DNA of 64,000 bases from Serripes groenlandicus (GCA_031761405.1 JASEVX010000012.1:22685723-22749722); one strand, 5' to 3'; shown: positions 10,268-19,974, counted from the stretch's first letter. Program-made: numbers and translations. Notes: generated from the sequence alone by a model not told the origin.

Positions 10268-10278
10268 TATATAAATAT
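10268..10278 (-). promoter_or_regulatory. TATA-like box of the MADF gene
   Basis: TATATAAATAT (reverse complement ATATTTATATA) lies about 40-50 bp upstream of the MADF ATG at 10228, mirroring the TATA box before the transposase. Confidence 0.45.
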
Positions 10279-10952
10279 GGGCACGAGAACTCGTAACAGA
10301 TCGTGAGCGTTTGTGTAAAACGTAACTACTCGTATCTACTCGCATTTACTCGCATCTTCTCGTACCAACTCCTATCTGCTCGTGAGTTATTCGTGTCAGG
10401 TCTTGAGCAATGGGACCCCACATAGCGTAACAGATCGTGACAGATCGTGGGAGAGCGTGGAAGATCGCAACACATCTCAACAGAGCGTGGTTTTTGTCTC
10501 GTCTAAGATCGATAACGATCATCACGATTTGTAAGCACGATTAGATGCGATCCGTCGCGCTTTGTTACGATGCAATACAATCTGATACGATGATCCCGAT
10601 TGACAATTGATCGTGTTGATCGTAGAACATTTTTGAACCGTTCAAAAAGTTTCTACGATTAGCGCGATTGCCACGACTGACCTCAAGATCTGATAAGATC
10701 TGATAGGATATACACGATAAGTCCACGATTGAGACCACGATTTTAATCGTGCCGCGAATCGTGATAGTGGGAACGTAGCATTACCAAAATGATTTCAAAA
10801 GTCATCAGCTGCAGAGGCGTCAATTGGTGTAGGAGAGGGTTGGTTTACCATTTTCCTGATATAGACAATTTCTGGTAACATTCTAGGAACACATGGAAAT
10901 GCTCAAGAGGATCAATTTAGCCTTTTCAATTCTGTATCATAATGTGTTTTAA

Positions 10953-11023
10953 CTCTTTCCCACACACAGCAAATCTGCTGCAGACCACTTTGAAAACACC
11001 TTGGAATATTTCCTAAAATATAT
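10953..11023. mobile_element. TTAA MITE, type B, left arm, split by a tandem-core element
   Basis: TTAA at 10949-10952 is followed by CTCTTTCCCACACACAGC and CTGCTGCAGACCACTTTG. The copy is broken near 11023 and continues after 11826 (ATATATAAATGAAAGCATAA … GAAAACAGTTTGTGGC) to about 11900. Confidence 0.65.
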
Positions 11024-11826
11024 AAACAAGACTGACATGATGGCCCTCGTTTTGCCAAAAACATAGTCAATCACAATAAATCATTTGGTCAGGTGAACTT
11101 ATACTATAGTGTTTATAAGATTTTCCTTCAATTCTGGCCTACTGACTTAGTTTTTAACCCGAGATTGCCCTATATTCAAACTTGGGCTAGACGTCATCAA
11201 GACAAACATTCTAACAAAGTTGCAAGCTGCTGAAGCAAAAATTACTCTCTCGAGTGTTAACCCTTTCCCTCATATAGACGCTTTCTAACGCCTCTGCATC
11301 AGACGGCTTTTTGAAAACATAGTGACAAAAGAAGAAATTGCACAAAACATGCAATTTCTCCTTTTGCCACAATGTTTTCCACTTTTTGTCATAGGTTATC
11401 TATTCAATTATGGAGATTTCTATGTTTTGACAAAATATGTTCAAAGTCGTCTGCTGCAGAATTGTCGTATGTGGGAAAGGGTTAACAAGATTTTTCTTCA
11501 ATTTGGCCTAGTGACCTTATTTTTGAAGGTACATGACCTTTATTCATACTTAACCTAGATATCATCAAGACAATTATTCTGAAAAAGTTTCAACAGGCTC
11601 AAATTAAATATGCAGTCTCCAGGGTGTTAAAAAGATTTTCCTTCAATTTGACCTGGACCTAGTTTTTGACCTTTAACTTGGTCAAAATTTGATGGAGATG
11701 TATGTTCGGAAAAATGCAAAATAATGCCTGTAGAGTGTTAACAAGGCAATTATTGATGAGGACAAAAAAGATGATCACAAAAGATGATCACAAAAGCTAA
11801 CCTTGAGCATATCTTGCTCAGGTGAA
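11024..11826 (+). repeat. tandem-core element, GACCTAGTTTTTGACC core
   Basis: The 5' end carries CATGATGGCCCTCG. Diverged units read CAATTTGGCCTAGTGACC … GTGTTAACAAGATTTTCCTT with a period near 150 bp. The 3' end has GATCACAAAAGCTAACCTTG followed by the inverted TTGCTCAGGTGAACC. The 3' end is nearly that of the element at 1-1104 although the core is unrelated. It is interrupted by a TTAA MITE at 11261-11481. Confidence 0.7.
11261..11481. mobile_element. TTAA MITE, type A, inserted in a core unit
   Basis: Complete copy with TTAA at 11257-11260 and 11482-11485. The site is the TTAA within the GAGTGTTAACAAG motif of the surrounding core repeat, so the empty site can be read in neighbouring units. 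Confidence 0.9.
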
Positions 11827-11919
11827 CCATAAACATATATAAATGAAAGCATAATTATTGAAAACAGTTTGTGGCTAAAAGAAAAATTCATCATCTATAT
11901 TTTGTTGTTTTTTTATTAT

Positions 11920-12058
11920 TTTATTTGGGTTTTGCGCCATTTTCGACAAAATTTCACTTATTCATGATCCCTGGGTAAACAAACAAAACAGTACTAGGCT
12001 AGGAAATGTGCCTTGCAGGACGTCCGGCTCCAAATCACCACCACTAATCACTTGGCCA
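11920..12058 (-). mobile_element. degenerate fragment of the CCTTGGGCAAGG SINE
   Basis: Matches parts of the SINE at 29737-29966: ATTCATGATCCCTGGGTAAA, then AGTACTAGGCTAGGAAATGT. The tRNA-like head is too diverged to fold. Confidence 0.5.
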
Positions 12059-12303
12059 CATTAAGTGTGGGAAAGGGACAACTTACCTGGTTTTCTATGT
12101 GACGGGTCTTAAAGTAGAGGATACTAAAAGTCTAATGAAATATTAACCACAAAATTGTGCATTTGGATCAGATTGATTGGATGTGAAGGCAAGTCTTCAT
12201 CTTCACAAGTCAAACATTGCTACATTTGGTTTGGCTTTTGCATTAGGGCTGTTCCAGGAAAAAATGTCTAGGGGGGAAAGTTCAGAACGACCAGCAATTT
12301 TAA

Positions 12304-12525
12304 CCCTTTCCCTCATACGACAATTCTGCAGCAGACGACTTTGAACGTATTTTGTCAAAACATAGAAGATCTCCATAATTGAATGGATAACCTATGACAA
12401 AAAGTGGAAAACATTGTGGCAAAAGGAGAAATTGCACGTTCTGTGCAATTTCTTCTTTTGTCACTATGTTTTCAAAAAGCCGTCTGCTGCAGAGGCGTCA
12501 GAAAGCGTCTATATGAGGGAAAGGG
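12304..12525. mobile_element. TTAA MITE, type A (inverted orientation)
   Basis: Complete copy; TTAA at 12300-12303 and 12526-12529. The centre is GAAATTGCACGTTCTGTGCA followed by ATTTC. Confidence 0.9.
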
Positions 12526-12574
12526 TTAACCACTAATGGAAAACAATTTAAACAACAGAATTGTTTATCCTTAA

Positions 12575-12774
12575 GCTTTTCCCACATACAGATGCTTTCT
12601 GACGGCTCTGCAGCAGAAGACTTTTGAAAACATATTGACAAAAGAAGCAATTGCGTCAAAACCAGCAACAATACCTTTGCCACATTGTTTCCAACTCTTT
12701 TCAATAATTTAATATTTCATTGACTTGATGATTCAAAAGTCGTCTGCTATAAATTTATTTTATATGGGAAAGGG
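12575..12774. mobile_element. TTAA MITE, type B, degenerate
   Basis: TTAA at 12571-12574 and 12775-12778. The central palindrome is largely lost, which suggests an older copy. Confidence 0.75.
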
Positions 12775-12954
12775 TTAAAATGTTGGCATTTAACTGTGGG
12801 TCAAATGTAACATGTTGATTATTGGAACTACAATTTGATCCAGAGTTAATATAATATTAGAAATGGATTTGACCTTAATGCATGCCCCTGTTACTTTGAC
12901 CTTTGACAAAGTGACCAGCAAAACAAGGACATAGTCAGCTGTCTGCTGTGCAGA

Positions 12955-13092
12955 GGTTTGATTGTTTGGTGTTTTACGCTGCTTTGAAAAGAAATTCAGT
13001 TACATCACTGCATTTCCTGGGTAAGTTACCAGTACTACTGGTCCATTTATTCTGACACCAGCCAGTCAGTCGCAATGCTAACCCCGCAACCC
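12955..13092 (-). mobile_element. SINE fragment (CCAGTAGTACTGG family)
   Basis: On the minus strand a body containing GGACCAGTAGTACTGGTAAC ends in GCGTAAAACACCAAAC, the tail type of SINEs in this window. Related copies are at 32946-33150 and 52370-52625. The tRNA-like head is missing. Confidence 0.5.
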
Positions 13093-13098
13093 CGAGAG

Positions 13099-13230
13099 CC
13101 AATTTCTCCTTTTGCCAAAATGTTTTCCACTTTTAGTCATAGGTTATCCATTTGATTATAGAGATTTTCCACTTTTTGTCAAAATATGTTCAAAATCTGC
13201 TGCAGATTTCTTGTTTATGGGAAAGGCTTA
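13099..13230. mobile_element. TTAA MITE, right half only
   Basis: Starts in the centre (CCAATTTCTCCTTTTGCC) and ends GGGAAAGGCTTAA. It directly abuts the SINE fragment to its left. Confidence 0.7.
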
Positions 13231-13234
13231 ACTT

Positions 13235-13965
13235 TATATGCGATAGCGAAATATAAGGAAAGGTGACCAATCTAGTCGCCGTTTTAGCCACCTGCATGAC
13301 GTACTAATTTACTTTAGTACGCAGAGTACCAGTCTATATTCCACCATGACCTTCATGAACATGATTGTAACCCAAGGATACAATGTTTAGATTCTCGCAT
13401 GCTTACCTCCTAGCCTAAAAAGCAAACTTGTTCTATAAAAAGAACCCTCTTGTGTGTGACGAGACTCACAATAAATCAAAAGTGACTTGTGCACGGGAAT
13501 CTTGTGCCATAAAATTCTTCTCTCTTCATCAATCAAATCCTTTCTGGTGCACTTATCCAAATATATACTAGAGAGAGGTCTGTATCATAAAAAGGAAAAT
13601 AAATAGCTAGGTGCAGTGCTATAGATAACTTCTTTAGCGAATTGTGTATTTACCCCAGTGATTTTCAGACAATTGCCTTTTCTTTAATTTTAGTAACAGG
13701 GATATTTTTATCTAAATTTAGTTTTGCTCTAATCTGTAGGAACAATTTACATCTAAGATTCTCGTTCACATCAAGCCATAGATACTTTTTATTCCATTCG
13801 GATCTTATTTGATTTAATGTAAATTATTTAAGCAACACAAATGTAAACAATTGCTTTATATACTTTTTATTTTCCTTTTACGTACTCATCATTTTTAAAA
13901 AGAATTGCTTTTTTTGACAATTCTTTTGCTTTTTTAGGTTAATACTTATCTGTAGCCCTGGCTAG
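13235..13965. other. no recognised feature
   Basis: AT-rich sequence. A weak minus-strand frame (about 13800-13680) reads KYLWLDVNENLRCKLFLQIR, then meets stops. It might be a decayed retroelement but matches nothing I recognise. Confidence 0.4.
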
Positions 13966-13969
13966 GTGT

Positions 13970-14415
13970 ACATATAACCATTTACCACCAAGTCAACAGC
14001 AGAAGACTAGGCAAAAATGTGGCAAATCTCTAAAACAAAAATACAAGTATTGAATCGAGTAAAAAAATATAGCAACAAAAGGATGAATTGCTCATCAAAA
14101 GTAAATTCTGTCCAATACGCAGATGCGTTGTGAAGCACCTCCAATAGAAAACTTTTGAAAATACTATCGAAAATAATGAGCAATTTCACCTTTTGTGACA
14201 ACGTTTTCTACAAAATTCTAAAATTAAAATTTATTCATAGAGATTTGCCAACTTTGAAAACGTCTAGACAAAAATATTGAAAATCTCTACAAGTCAATAT
14301 ATAATTATTGAATAGAGTTGAAAACATTGTGGCAAAAGGAGAAATTGCAATTTCTCCTTTCACCATAATGTTTTAAAAAAAACTGTTTACTGCAGGTAAT
14401 GTACCTGGAAAAAAT
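13970..14415. mobile_element. two or more decayed TTAA MITE fragments
   Basis: Pieces of the type B sequence are visible: CAACAGCAGAAGAC at 13996, GAGCAATTTCACCTTTTGTG near 14180, and GGCAAAAGGAGAAATTGCAA near 14333. Termini are no longer clear. Confidence 0.5.
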
Positions 14416-14447
14416 TAAACAACATTTGCCCACAATTCCTAACTTAC

Positions 14448-14525
14448 CTTGGCTGCTATCCCAACTACGCATCTAGTTAGTGGTGAAACTCTTCTGCATT
14501 CAACCATATACAGTTTACGAAATAT
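14448..14525 (-). CDS. MPP-like MAGUK exon, second part of first L27 domain
   Basis: The minus strand has a strong acceptor (CTGTTTTCAG), 78 bp open in phase 0, then donor GTAAGT. The exon encodes 26 residues, IFRKLYMVECRRVSPLTRCV then VGIAAK. Read directly after the exon at 19216-19098 it continues …TQTLMK-IFRKLYMVE…. This parallels the L27 pattern in which a hydrophobic FLR..F segment is followed by L-x-K-I-x-x-K-L. Phase agreement with the upstream exon supports it. The exon between this one and 3006 (the rest of L27C) was not found, so the gene model is incomplete. Shortness and divergence keep confidence moderate. Confidence 0.55.
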
Positions 14526-14559
14526 CTGAAAACAGATTAAAGCCCTTGAAGGAACTTAA

Positions 14560-14768
14560 CCCTTTCCCTCATACAGATGCTTTCTGGCGCCTCTGCAGCA
14601 GACAGCTTTTTGAAAACATAGTGACAAAAGAAACGAGCAATTTCTCCTTTTGCCACAATGTTTTCCACTTTTAGTCATAGGTTATCCATTCAGTTATAGA
14701 GATTTTCTATTTTTTGACAAAATATGTACAAAGTTGTCTGCTGTAGAATTGTCATATGAGGGAAAGGG
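14560..14768. mobile_element. TTAA MITE, type A
   Basis: TTAA at 14556-14559 and 14769-14772. The left half of the central palindrome is deleted (GACAAAAGAAACGAGCAATT), so this copy cannot fold fully. It begins 30 bp from the MPP-like exon at 14448-14525. Confidence 0.85.
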
Positions 14769-14811
14769 TTAATGTATCACCTGTCAATACCGAATTCATA
14801 CACCAAGGTAA

Positions 14812-15925
14812 CCCGTTCCCATATACAACAAATATGCAGCAGACAACATTATTAGAAAACAAAATGAAAGTTTGATTATTGAATAGAGTTGAAAATATTG
14901 AGACAAAATGGGGAATTGCTCATTATGAGCAAATTCATCTCTTGGCATAATGTTTTAAAAAATTGCTCACCTGAGAATGGGCTTTTTAATACTAAACTCT
15001 TTCAGTGCCAATGGTAATAACATCAAGACAAACTTTCTGACAAAATTTCAAGCTGCTCAATTTAAAATGCGATCTCTATAGTTTTAACTAGATTGCTCTA
15101 TAATTTGGCCTAGTGACCTAGTTTTTGACCTCACCTGACCCATATTCAAACTTAGCCTAGATATCATCAAGACAAATATTCTGACAATGTTTCAACCTGC
15201 TCAAGCCAAAAATGTGGCTTCCATACTGTTAACAAGATTTTCCTTAAATTTGGCCTAGTGACCTAGTTTTTGACCGGACATGACCCATATTCGAACTTGG
15301 CCTAGATATCATCAAGACAAACATTCTTTCAACATTCTCAAGTTTAAAATGGGGCTTCCAGAGTGTTAACAAGATTTTCCTTCAATTTGTCCTAGTGGCC
15401 TTGTTTTTGACCAGACATGACCCATATTCGAACTTGGCCTAGATATCAATAAGGCAAACTTTCTGACAGTTTCAACTTGCTCAAGTTTAAAATGCGGCTT
15501 CCAAAGTGTTTACAAGATTTTTCTTCAATTTGGCCTAGTGACCTAGTTTTTGACCCGACACAACCTATATTCAACCCTGGCCTAGATATCACTTAGCCAA
15601 ACATTCTGACAAAGTTTCAACATGCTCAAGTTTAATATGCGGCTTCCAGAGTGTTAACAAGAATTTTCATTTAATTTGATCTAGTGATCTAGTTTGTGAC
15701 CGTACATGACCCAGTTTCAAACTTGGCCTAGATTTGATGTAGATTTATGTTCTGATAAATTTTCATGAAGCTCGGATGCAAGATTTTGCCTCTAGAGTAG
15801 TAACAAGCAAATGTTGATGTCGACCGACAAAAGGTGATCACAAAAACTCACCTTGAGCACTTCCTGCTCTGGTGAGCTAAAAACATCTGCTGCAGAGGCA
15901 TCAGCAAGCATCTAACGTATGTCAG
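14812..15925. mobile_element. TTAA MITE, type B, split by a tandem-core element
   Basis: The left part reads from CCCGTTCCCATATAC to AATGTTTTAAAAA (about 14968). The sequence resumes at 15887 with CATCTGCTGCAGAGGCATC and AAGCATCTAACGTATGT. The insertion site is the TTTTAAAAA between arm and subterminal CTGCAG motif. Confidence 0.65.
14969..15886 (+). repeat. tandem-core element, GACCTAGTTTTTGACC core, about 4 units
   Basis: Starts ATTGCTCACCTGAGAATGGG. Repeated units carry TTGGCCTAGTGACCTAG, ACTTGGCCTAGATATCATC and GGCTTCCAGAGTGTTAAC. It ends GGTGATCACAAAAACTCACC, TTGAGCACTTCCTGCTC, TGGTGAGCTAAAAA. The ending is the same hairpin family as at 1072-1097. Confidence 0.75.
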
Positions 15926-16089
15926 ACAGACATACGGACCATAGAGAAATTATCTCCAAGTATCATATTCAAGCATAAATACAAATTGCAATATAGCCGA
16001 AACAAACTTAAAACTTAACATATTTGAATTAAACCAAAAGCTCTGACCTTGACATTGGGACCTTTGTTCTCTTTAACACAAGACTTTTG

Positions 16090-16362
16090 TTTGTTTGTTT
16101 GTTTGTTTGGAGTTTAACGCCGATTTCAACAGCTTTGGTCATATCACGGCGGTCAGTGCACCTACCCATGTTTTCCTGGCTTTCCCACACCAGTACTTAC
16201 ACAACATTCTTTCGAAGCCACTGACTACTTTCTCACATAGATCAGAGGTGAGAGGCAATGGAAAACATCGCCCGAAAGAATGTCGCCGCAACCGGGTATC
16301 AAACCCGTGACCTCCAGATCACGAGTCAGATACGCTACCAATTGAGCTACCCGGCCGGGTCC
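16090..16362 (-). mobile_element. full-length tRNA-derived SINE with (TTTG)n tail
   Basis: Read on the minus strand: a tRNA-like head with A box TAGCTCAATTGGTAG and B box GGTTTGATACC, a central region, then GGCGTTAAACTCC and an (AAAC)n tail at 16090-16110. The tail and body resemble the broad animal MetaSINE/RUDI group; that name is inference. The plus-strand open frame across the body is shared with the copy at 25655 and is not a gene. Confidence 0.8.
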
Positions 16363-16611
16363 ACAAGACTTTAAAACATATAGGCAAAAAATTGAAAAAA
16401 TCTCAATATATGAAAGAATAATTGGGCGGCATTACAGTAAAAACCAACAACAGAGCATAGCAGTGTTCATCCAGCTCATCCTGATCTTTCATTTAGTCTG
16501 ATCTGGATCTGCACTGTTCACTTTACAGTCAATGAACTATTCTGACAAACTGTGAACATATAGATCATGCAGTGTGGATGTGCAACTTTATCCTGTCCTA
16601 CACTTGTCAAA

Positions 16612-18294
16612 ACAAGAGGGCCAAGATGACCCTAAATCGATCACCTGATTGATAGTAAATTAGTAGAAATATCTGGGAAAAAGATCAAAGAGTGCAATTA
16701 GAACTTCAAGGAGTGAACACTTCTCAAGAAACAGCTAATAAGTAAAGGTCATTTATATCTTGAAATCTAACAAGAACTTCAATTAGAATTGAATTATAAA
16801 GTTTTTGTCATTTTGCACCTTTCTTGATCTGTTTTTAATATAAACCAATATGGCTTGAACAGTTTTTTTAAAGGGTCACTTAGGGATTCTTTCTACTGAA
16901 TTATCTTGGAGTCTGACAAGCAGATTATGGAGGAAAAGGATTTTAAAGTTTGGTCGTTTTACTCATGTTCTGATGCTGCAGCAACCAAAGTTTTACATAG
17001 AATGCAAGTCTTTGCACAATTTTGAAAGAGGATCAACAAAGGAACATTCATATGAAGTTAAGGAGTTATGTGATAGCCATTTGAGCTAAATGTTCAATTT
17101 AATTGTTTTGTGATGAATCCATCAATACAGCTTGAACAGATAAAGTAGAGGATCATTGAAATAAGATTCCTATTACATTTGGCTTTCAATTTTTGTCGAG
17201 GGTCATTTAAGGAACATTTCTATCAAATGATATTGGTTTCTGACTGGAAGATTCGGAGGAGAATATTTGTAGTTTGGACTTTTTGATGTCGCATTAATAC
17301 AAGGTTTCAATGTAATTTAAATCTTTGAACAATTTGGAAAGAGGACCACCAAAGGATCTTTTGAAAACATTGTAACAAAAGAGGTAATTGCTTAAAATGA
17401 GCAAATTTTTTCTATTTAAACAATGGTTTAAATTTTTAACAGAAATAATACCCTAACTTTCAGTCGTTTCTACGGATTTGTTGTTTGAGGGAAAGGGGTG
17501 AAGGCATTCATATTTACCTCTTCACCAATTATGATATCTTTAACAATAGTAACAAGGACAAATCATGTCATAATTGCTTGTTCACTTTCAATAACAATCT
17601 TTTATTTCCACCTTGCTGTTGAGACCAGAAATGTTGCGATTTTAACTTTCCACTTCCTGTTCAAGACAACCCTTGCATAATACTCTGCCAAGTGTTACCT
17701 CCCTTAGACCATCAATCTAATAACCATATGTCATTTGAAGCAAAAAGTTAATTTTACTCCTTTTCTGATGCTGCTTGGTTGCTATGCCTTTCAACAAATC
17801 AATATGGCTTGACAAAGTATGTAGATGATCAATGAAAGAACATTTCTACAAAACTATCTTTAAATCAGACAAGCACTTTTATAAGGATGCTTTATTAAAG
17901 TATTTTCATTTTGCCCCTTTTTTGATGCCGCCTGACTGCCATGTTTTTCGACCAATCAGTATGGCTTGAACAATTTTTATAGAGGGTCACCCAAGGAACA
18001 TTTCTACCAAATTATATTTGAATCTGACAGGCGGATTCGGAGGAGAAGATTTTTAAAGTTTGGACATTTTGTCCCCTTTCTGATGCAGCAGCAACCAAAG
18101 TTCTCAATGGAATTTAAATCTTTGAACAATTTTGAAAGAGGACCACCAAAGGAACATTCCTGTGATGTTTGGTGGAAATTGTTCTTGCGGTTCAGGAGGA
18201 GATGATGTTTAAAGCTAAAAGTTAACGACGGACGACGGACACAGAGTGATCAGAATAGCTCACCTTGAGCCTTTGGCTCTAGGTGATCTAAAAA
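16612..18294 (+). repeat. tandem-core element with GAGGACCACCAAAGGA units
   Basis: Begins ACAAGAGGGCCAAGATGACC and CGATCACCTGATTG. Diverged units carry ATTTCTAC…TCTGACAAGC…GATTTTTAAAGTTTGG and CAATTTTGAAAGAGGACCAC. It ends in ACGACGGACGACGGACAC, GATCAGAATAGCTCACCTTG, then AGCCTTTGGCTCTAGGTGAT and CTAAAAA. A MITE sits inside at 17345-17507. Confidence 0.6.
17345..17507. mobile_element. TTAA MITE, decayed, nested in a tandem-core element
   Basis: Visible parts are TTTTGAAAACATTGTAAC, the centre GGTAATTGCTTAAAATGAGC and the right terminus TTTGAGGGAAAGGGG. The left terminus is lost. Confidence 0.55.
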
Positions 18295-18335
18295 AAGCTT
18301 TGTTTTCGTAGAGCATGGCTCAATCATTCAATTAA

Positions 18336-18525
18336 CCCTTTCCCATATACAGATGCATCTGTAGCAGACGACTTTTGAAAACATTGTGACCAAAGGAGAA
18401 ATTGCTCAAACAGCAATTTCACCTTTTGCCCAAATGTTTTCAACTTTTTTCAGTAACTACTTTCTTTTTTTTTATAGATTTTTCATAAAGCCGTCTGCTG
18501 CAGATTTGTTGTATGTGGGGAAGAG
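18336..18525. mobile_element. TTAA MITE, type B
   Basis: TTAA at 18332-18335 and 18526-18529. Short centre GAAATTGCTCAAACAGCAAT. Confidence 0.8.
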
Positions 18526-18547
18526 TTAAGTTAAACATGTTAGTTAA

Positions 18548-18713
18548 CCCTTTCCCACATACAGACGCTTTCTGATGCTTTTTAAAAATAATTTCTTCTT
18601 TTACCACAATGTTTCCAACACTATTCCATTATCATACTTTCATTTAAAGGGATTTTTCATATTTTTGCCAAGATGTTTTATTCTGTTGCAGATTTGTCGT
18701 AAGAGTGAAAGGG
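18548..18713. mobile_element. TTAA MITE, type B, internally deleted
   Basis: TTAA at 18544-18547 and 18714-18717. The left arm lacks the CTGCAGCAG motif and the left half of the palindrome. Remains of another copy follow at 18735-18830. Confidence 0.75.
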
Positions 18714-18829
18714 TTAAGGGAAAATACTGTTCATTACATGATCAATTTCTCCATTCATCCTCAATGCTCTCAAAAGTCATCTGCAGCAGATGTATCAAAA
18801 TATGTCTGTTTATGAGTAAGGGTAATAGA

Positions 18830-19090
18830 TACAGGGTATAATAGGGTAAAAGCAACCTCCGTACCCAAGCTATTCATAACATTTATGATACCCTGGGCAA
18901 ATTGGCTGTAAAAATCTCGTACTCATTAGTAATTTATGAGGTGAAATGCAGCCTCATGCGATATTAAAATTACAGTGTAGTTACGGAGGAAATTGTGGTG
19001 CATGCTTTACGAAGTTTCGCTAACCAATATGCCCAGGGTATCATATATTCTATAAATGAATGAGGATGGGGTTATAGATGCAGTGTTTAA
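18830..19090. other. no recognised feature
   Basis: Intron-like AT-rich sequence immediately 3' (in gene orientation) of the L27 exon. CTGGGCA/GCCCAGGGTATCAT words at 18890 and 19030 form a short inverted pair (ATGATACCCTGGGCA and its complement) about 140 bp apart. Confidence 0.4.
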
Positions 19091-19097
19091 TACTTAC

Positions 19098-19216
19098 TTT
19101 CATCAGGGTCTGCGTATCGCTACTCCGGAAAAATTTACGCAGAAAGATGATATCTGTGTCTGGTACCCCGTATTCAGACAAAAGGACTGGTAGACCACTT
19201 ATTATCTTGTTAGCAT
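19098..19216 (-). CDS. MPP-like MAGUK exon, first L27 domain
   Basis: The acceptor TTTTTGATTTGACAG and donor GTAAGTATT bound 119 bp on the minus strand. The exon completes a split codon (phase 1 start) and ends on a codon boundary. It encodes ANKIISGLPVLLSEYG, VPDTDIIFLRKFF and RSSDTQTLMK. The pattern L-P-x-L-L…D-hydrophobic-x-F-L-R-x-F-F…L-M-K is that of the N-terminal L27 domain of MPP scaffolds, which pairs with L27 domains of partner proteins. The next exon at 14525-14448 follows in matching phase, and an exon with the pre-PDZ signature lies at 3006-2866 on the same strand. The N-terminal exon was not located with certainty. Confidence 0.7.
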
Positions 19217-19257
19217 CTGTCAAATCAAAAATAGAACTTATATGGACTCTTATCATT

Positions 19258-19489
19258 CAATCCTTTCCCACATGCAACAAATCAGCAGAAGATAACTTTG
19301 AAACCATACCAGTCAAATTATGGAAAATGTCAATACGGGTAAGATTAATTATTGAAAAGATTTGAACACATTGCAGCAAGATGGGTTAAATTGCTCATTG
19401 TGAGCAATTCCTCCTTTTGCCACAATATGTTCATGTATCTCCTGCTTCAGAGGTGTCAGAAAGCGTCTGTATGAAGGAAAAAGGGGTTA
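19258..19489. mobile_element. TTAA MITE, type B, adjoining the L27 exon
   Basis: Left terminus TCAATCCTTTCCCACATG, centre AAATTGCTCATTGTGAGCAA, right terminus GGAAAAAGGGGTTAAC. The copy begins 41 bp upstream of the exon acceptor. Confidence 0.75.
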
Positions 19490-19557
19490 ACAATAGAGTC
19501 TTGCATCGATTGAAATATTTATCACATCTGACTTTGATCAGCCAATACCTTCCTTAA

Positions 19558-19742
19558 CCCTTTCCCTCATATAGACGCTTTCAGATGCCTCTGCAGCAGA
19601 CGGCTTTTTGTAAACATAGTGACAAAAGAAGAAATTGCACAAAATGTGCAATTTCTCCTTTTGTCACAATGTTTTCCACTTTTTGTCATAGGTTATCCAT
19701 TCAATTATAGAGATTTTCCATTATTTGACAATTTTTTTTACA
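19558..19742. mobile_element. TTAA MITE, type A, 3'-truncated
   Basis: TTAA at 19554-19557. Sequence follows the family closely through TTATAGAGATTTTCCATTAT, then breaks off before the right subterminal motif. Confidence 0.8.
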
Positions 19743-19974
19743 GATTCTGTTCATATGCACTGACTGATCTTGATTTATATTGCATAACAATGTTCACATG
19801 ACTGAGAGCTGCCTCTACCGGGACAAGGTGTACCCGTTTCCTGCATTGAGGTACATAATATTATACAAACTGGTAATAGAATGATAACAAATAGTTTTGC
19901 TTTTTGCTTTCAAACTTTCAAAACAGTTACATAAAATAAACTTGTACACTTAAAATGTCTTATCACAATATATA

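Larger units (their letters stand above)
6499..10780. mobile_element. complete PIF/Harbinger DNA transposon, 4282 bp
   Basis: The termini are a 15-bp perfect inverted repeat, TGCTACGTTCCCACT at 6499-6513 and its complement at 10766-10780, flanked by the 3-bp duplication TTA (6496-6498 and 10781-10783), which is the PIF/Harbinger hallmark. It carries the two expected genes facing each other: a DDE transposase (plus strand) and a MADF/Myb-like DNA-binding protein (minus strand). About 450-500 bp at each end are dense in short CACGAT/ATCGTG/ATACGATC words, probably binding sites for the element's own proteins. The open transposase, clean termini and intact TSD suggest a young insertion. Confidence 0.93.
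6107..10841. mobile_element. outer TTAA MITE split by a second MITE and by the Harbinger transposon
   Basis: The left arm starts after TTAA at 6103-6106 and reads to GAAATTGCT near 6248. The family sequence resumes at 6479 (ACAAGCAATTTATTCTTTTA), is broken again at 6498, and continues at 10784 (CCAAAATGATTTCAAAAG) to GGAGAGGGTT near 10841. Removing 6253-6474 with one CTAA and 6499-10780 with one TTA leaves a recognisable type B copy. Confidence 0.75.

Noticed and set aside
12091..12135. Possible small minus-strand exon (TFSILYFKTRHIENQ) before a GTAAGT donor
   Set aside because: The acceptor is weak, the peptide does not resemble L27C, and the expected length is larger; not supported as part of the MPP-like gene.
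16095..16310. Plus-strand open frame of 71 codons shared with 25639-25875
   Set aside because: Both lie antisense across the same SINE; the similarity comes from the repeat, not from a gene.
16290..16362. A tRNA gene (also at 26905, 29900, 46166)
   Set aside because: The tRNA-like parts are SINE heads: they continue into SINE bodies with tails and target duplications, and the cloverleafs are imperfect.
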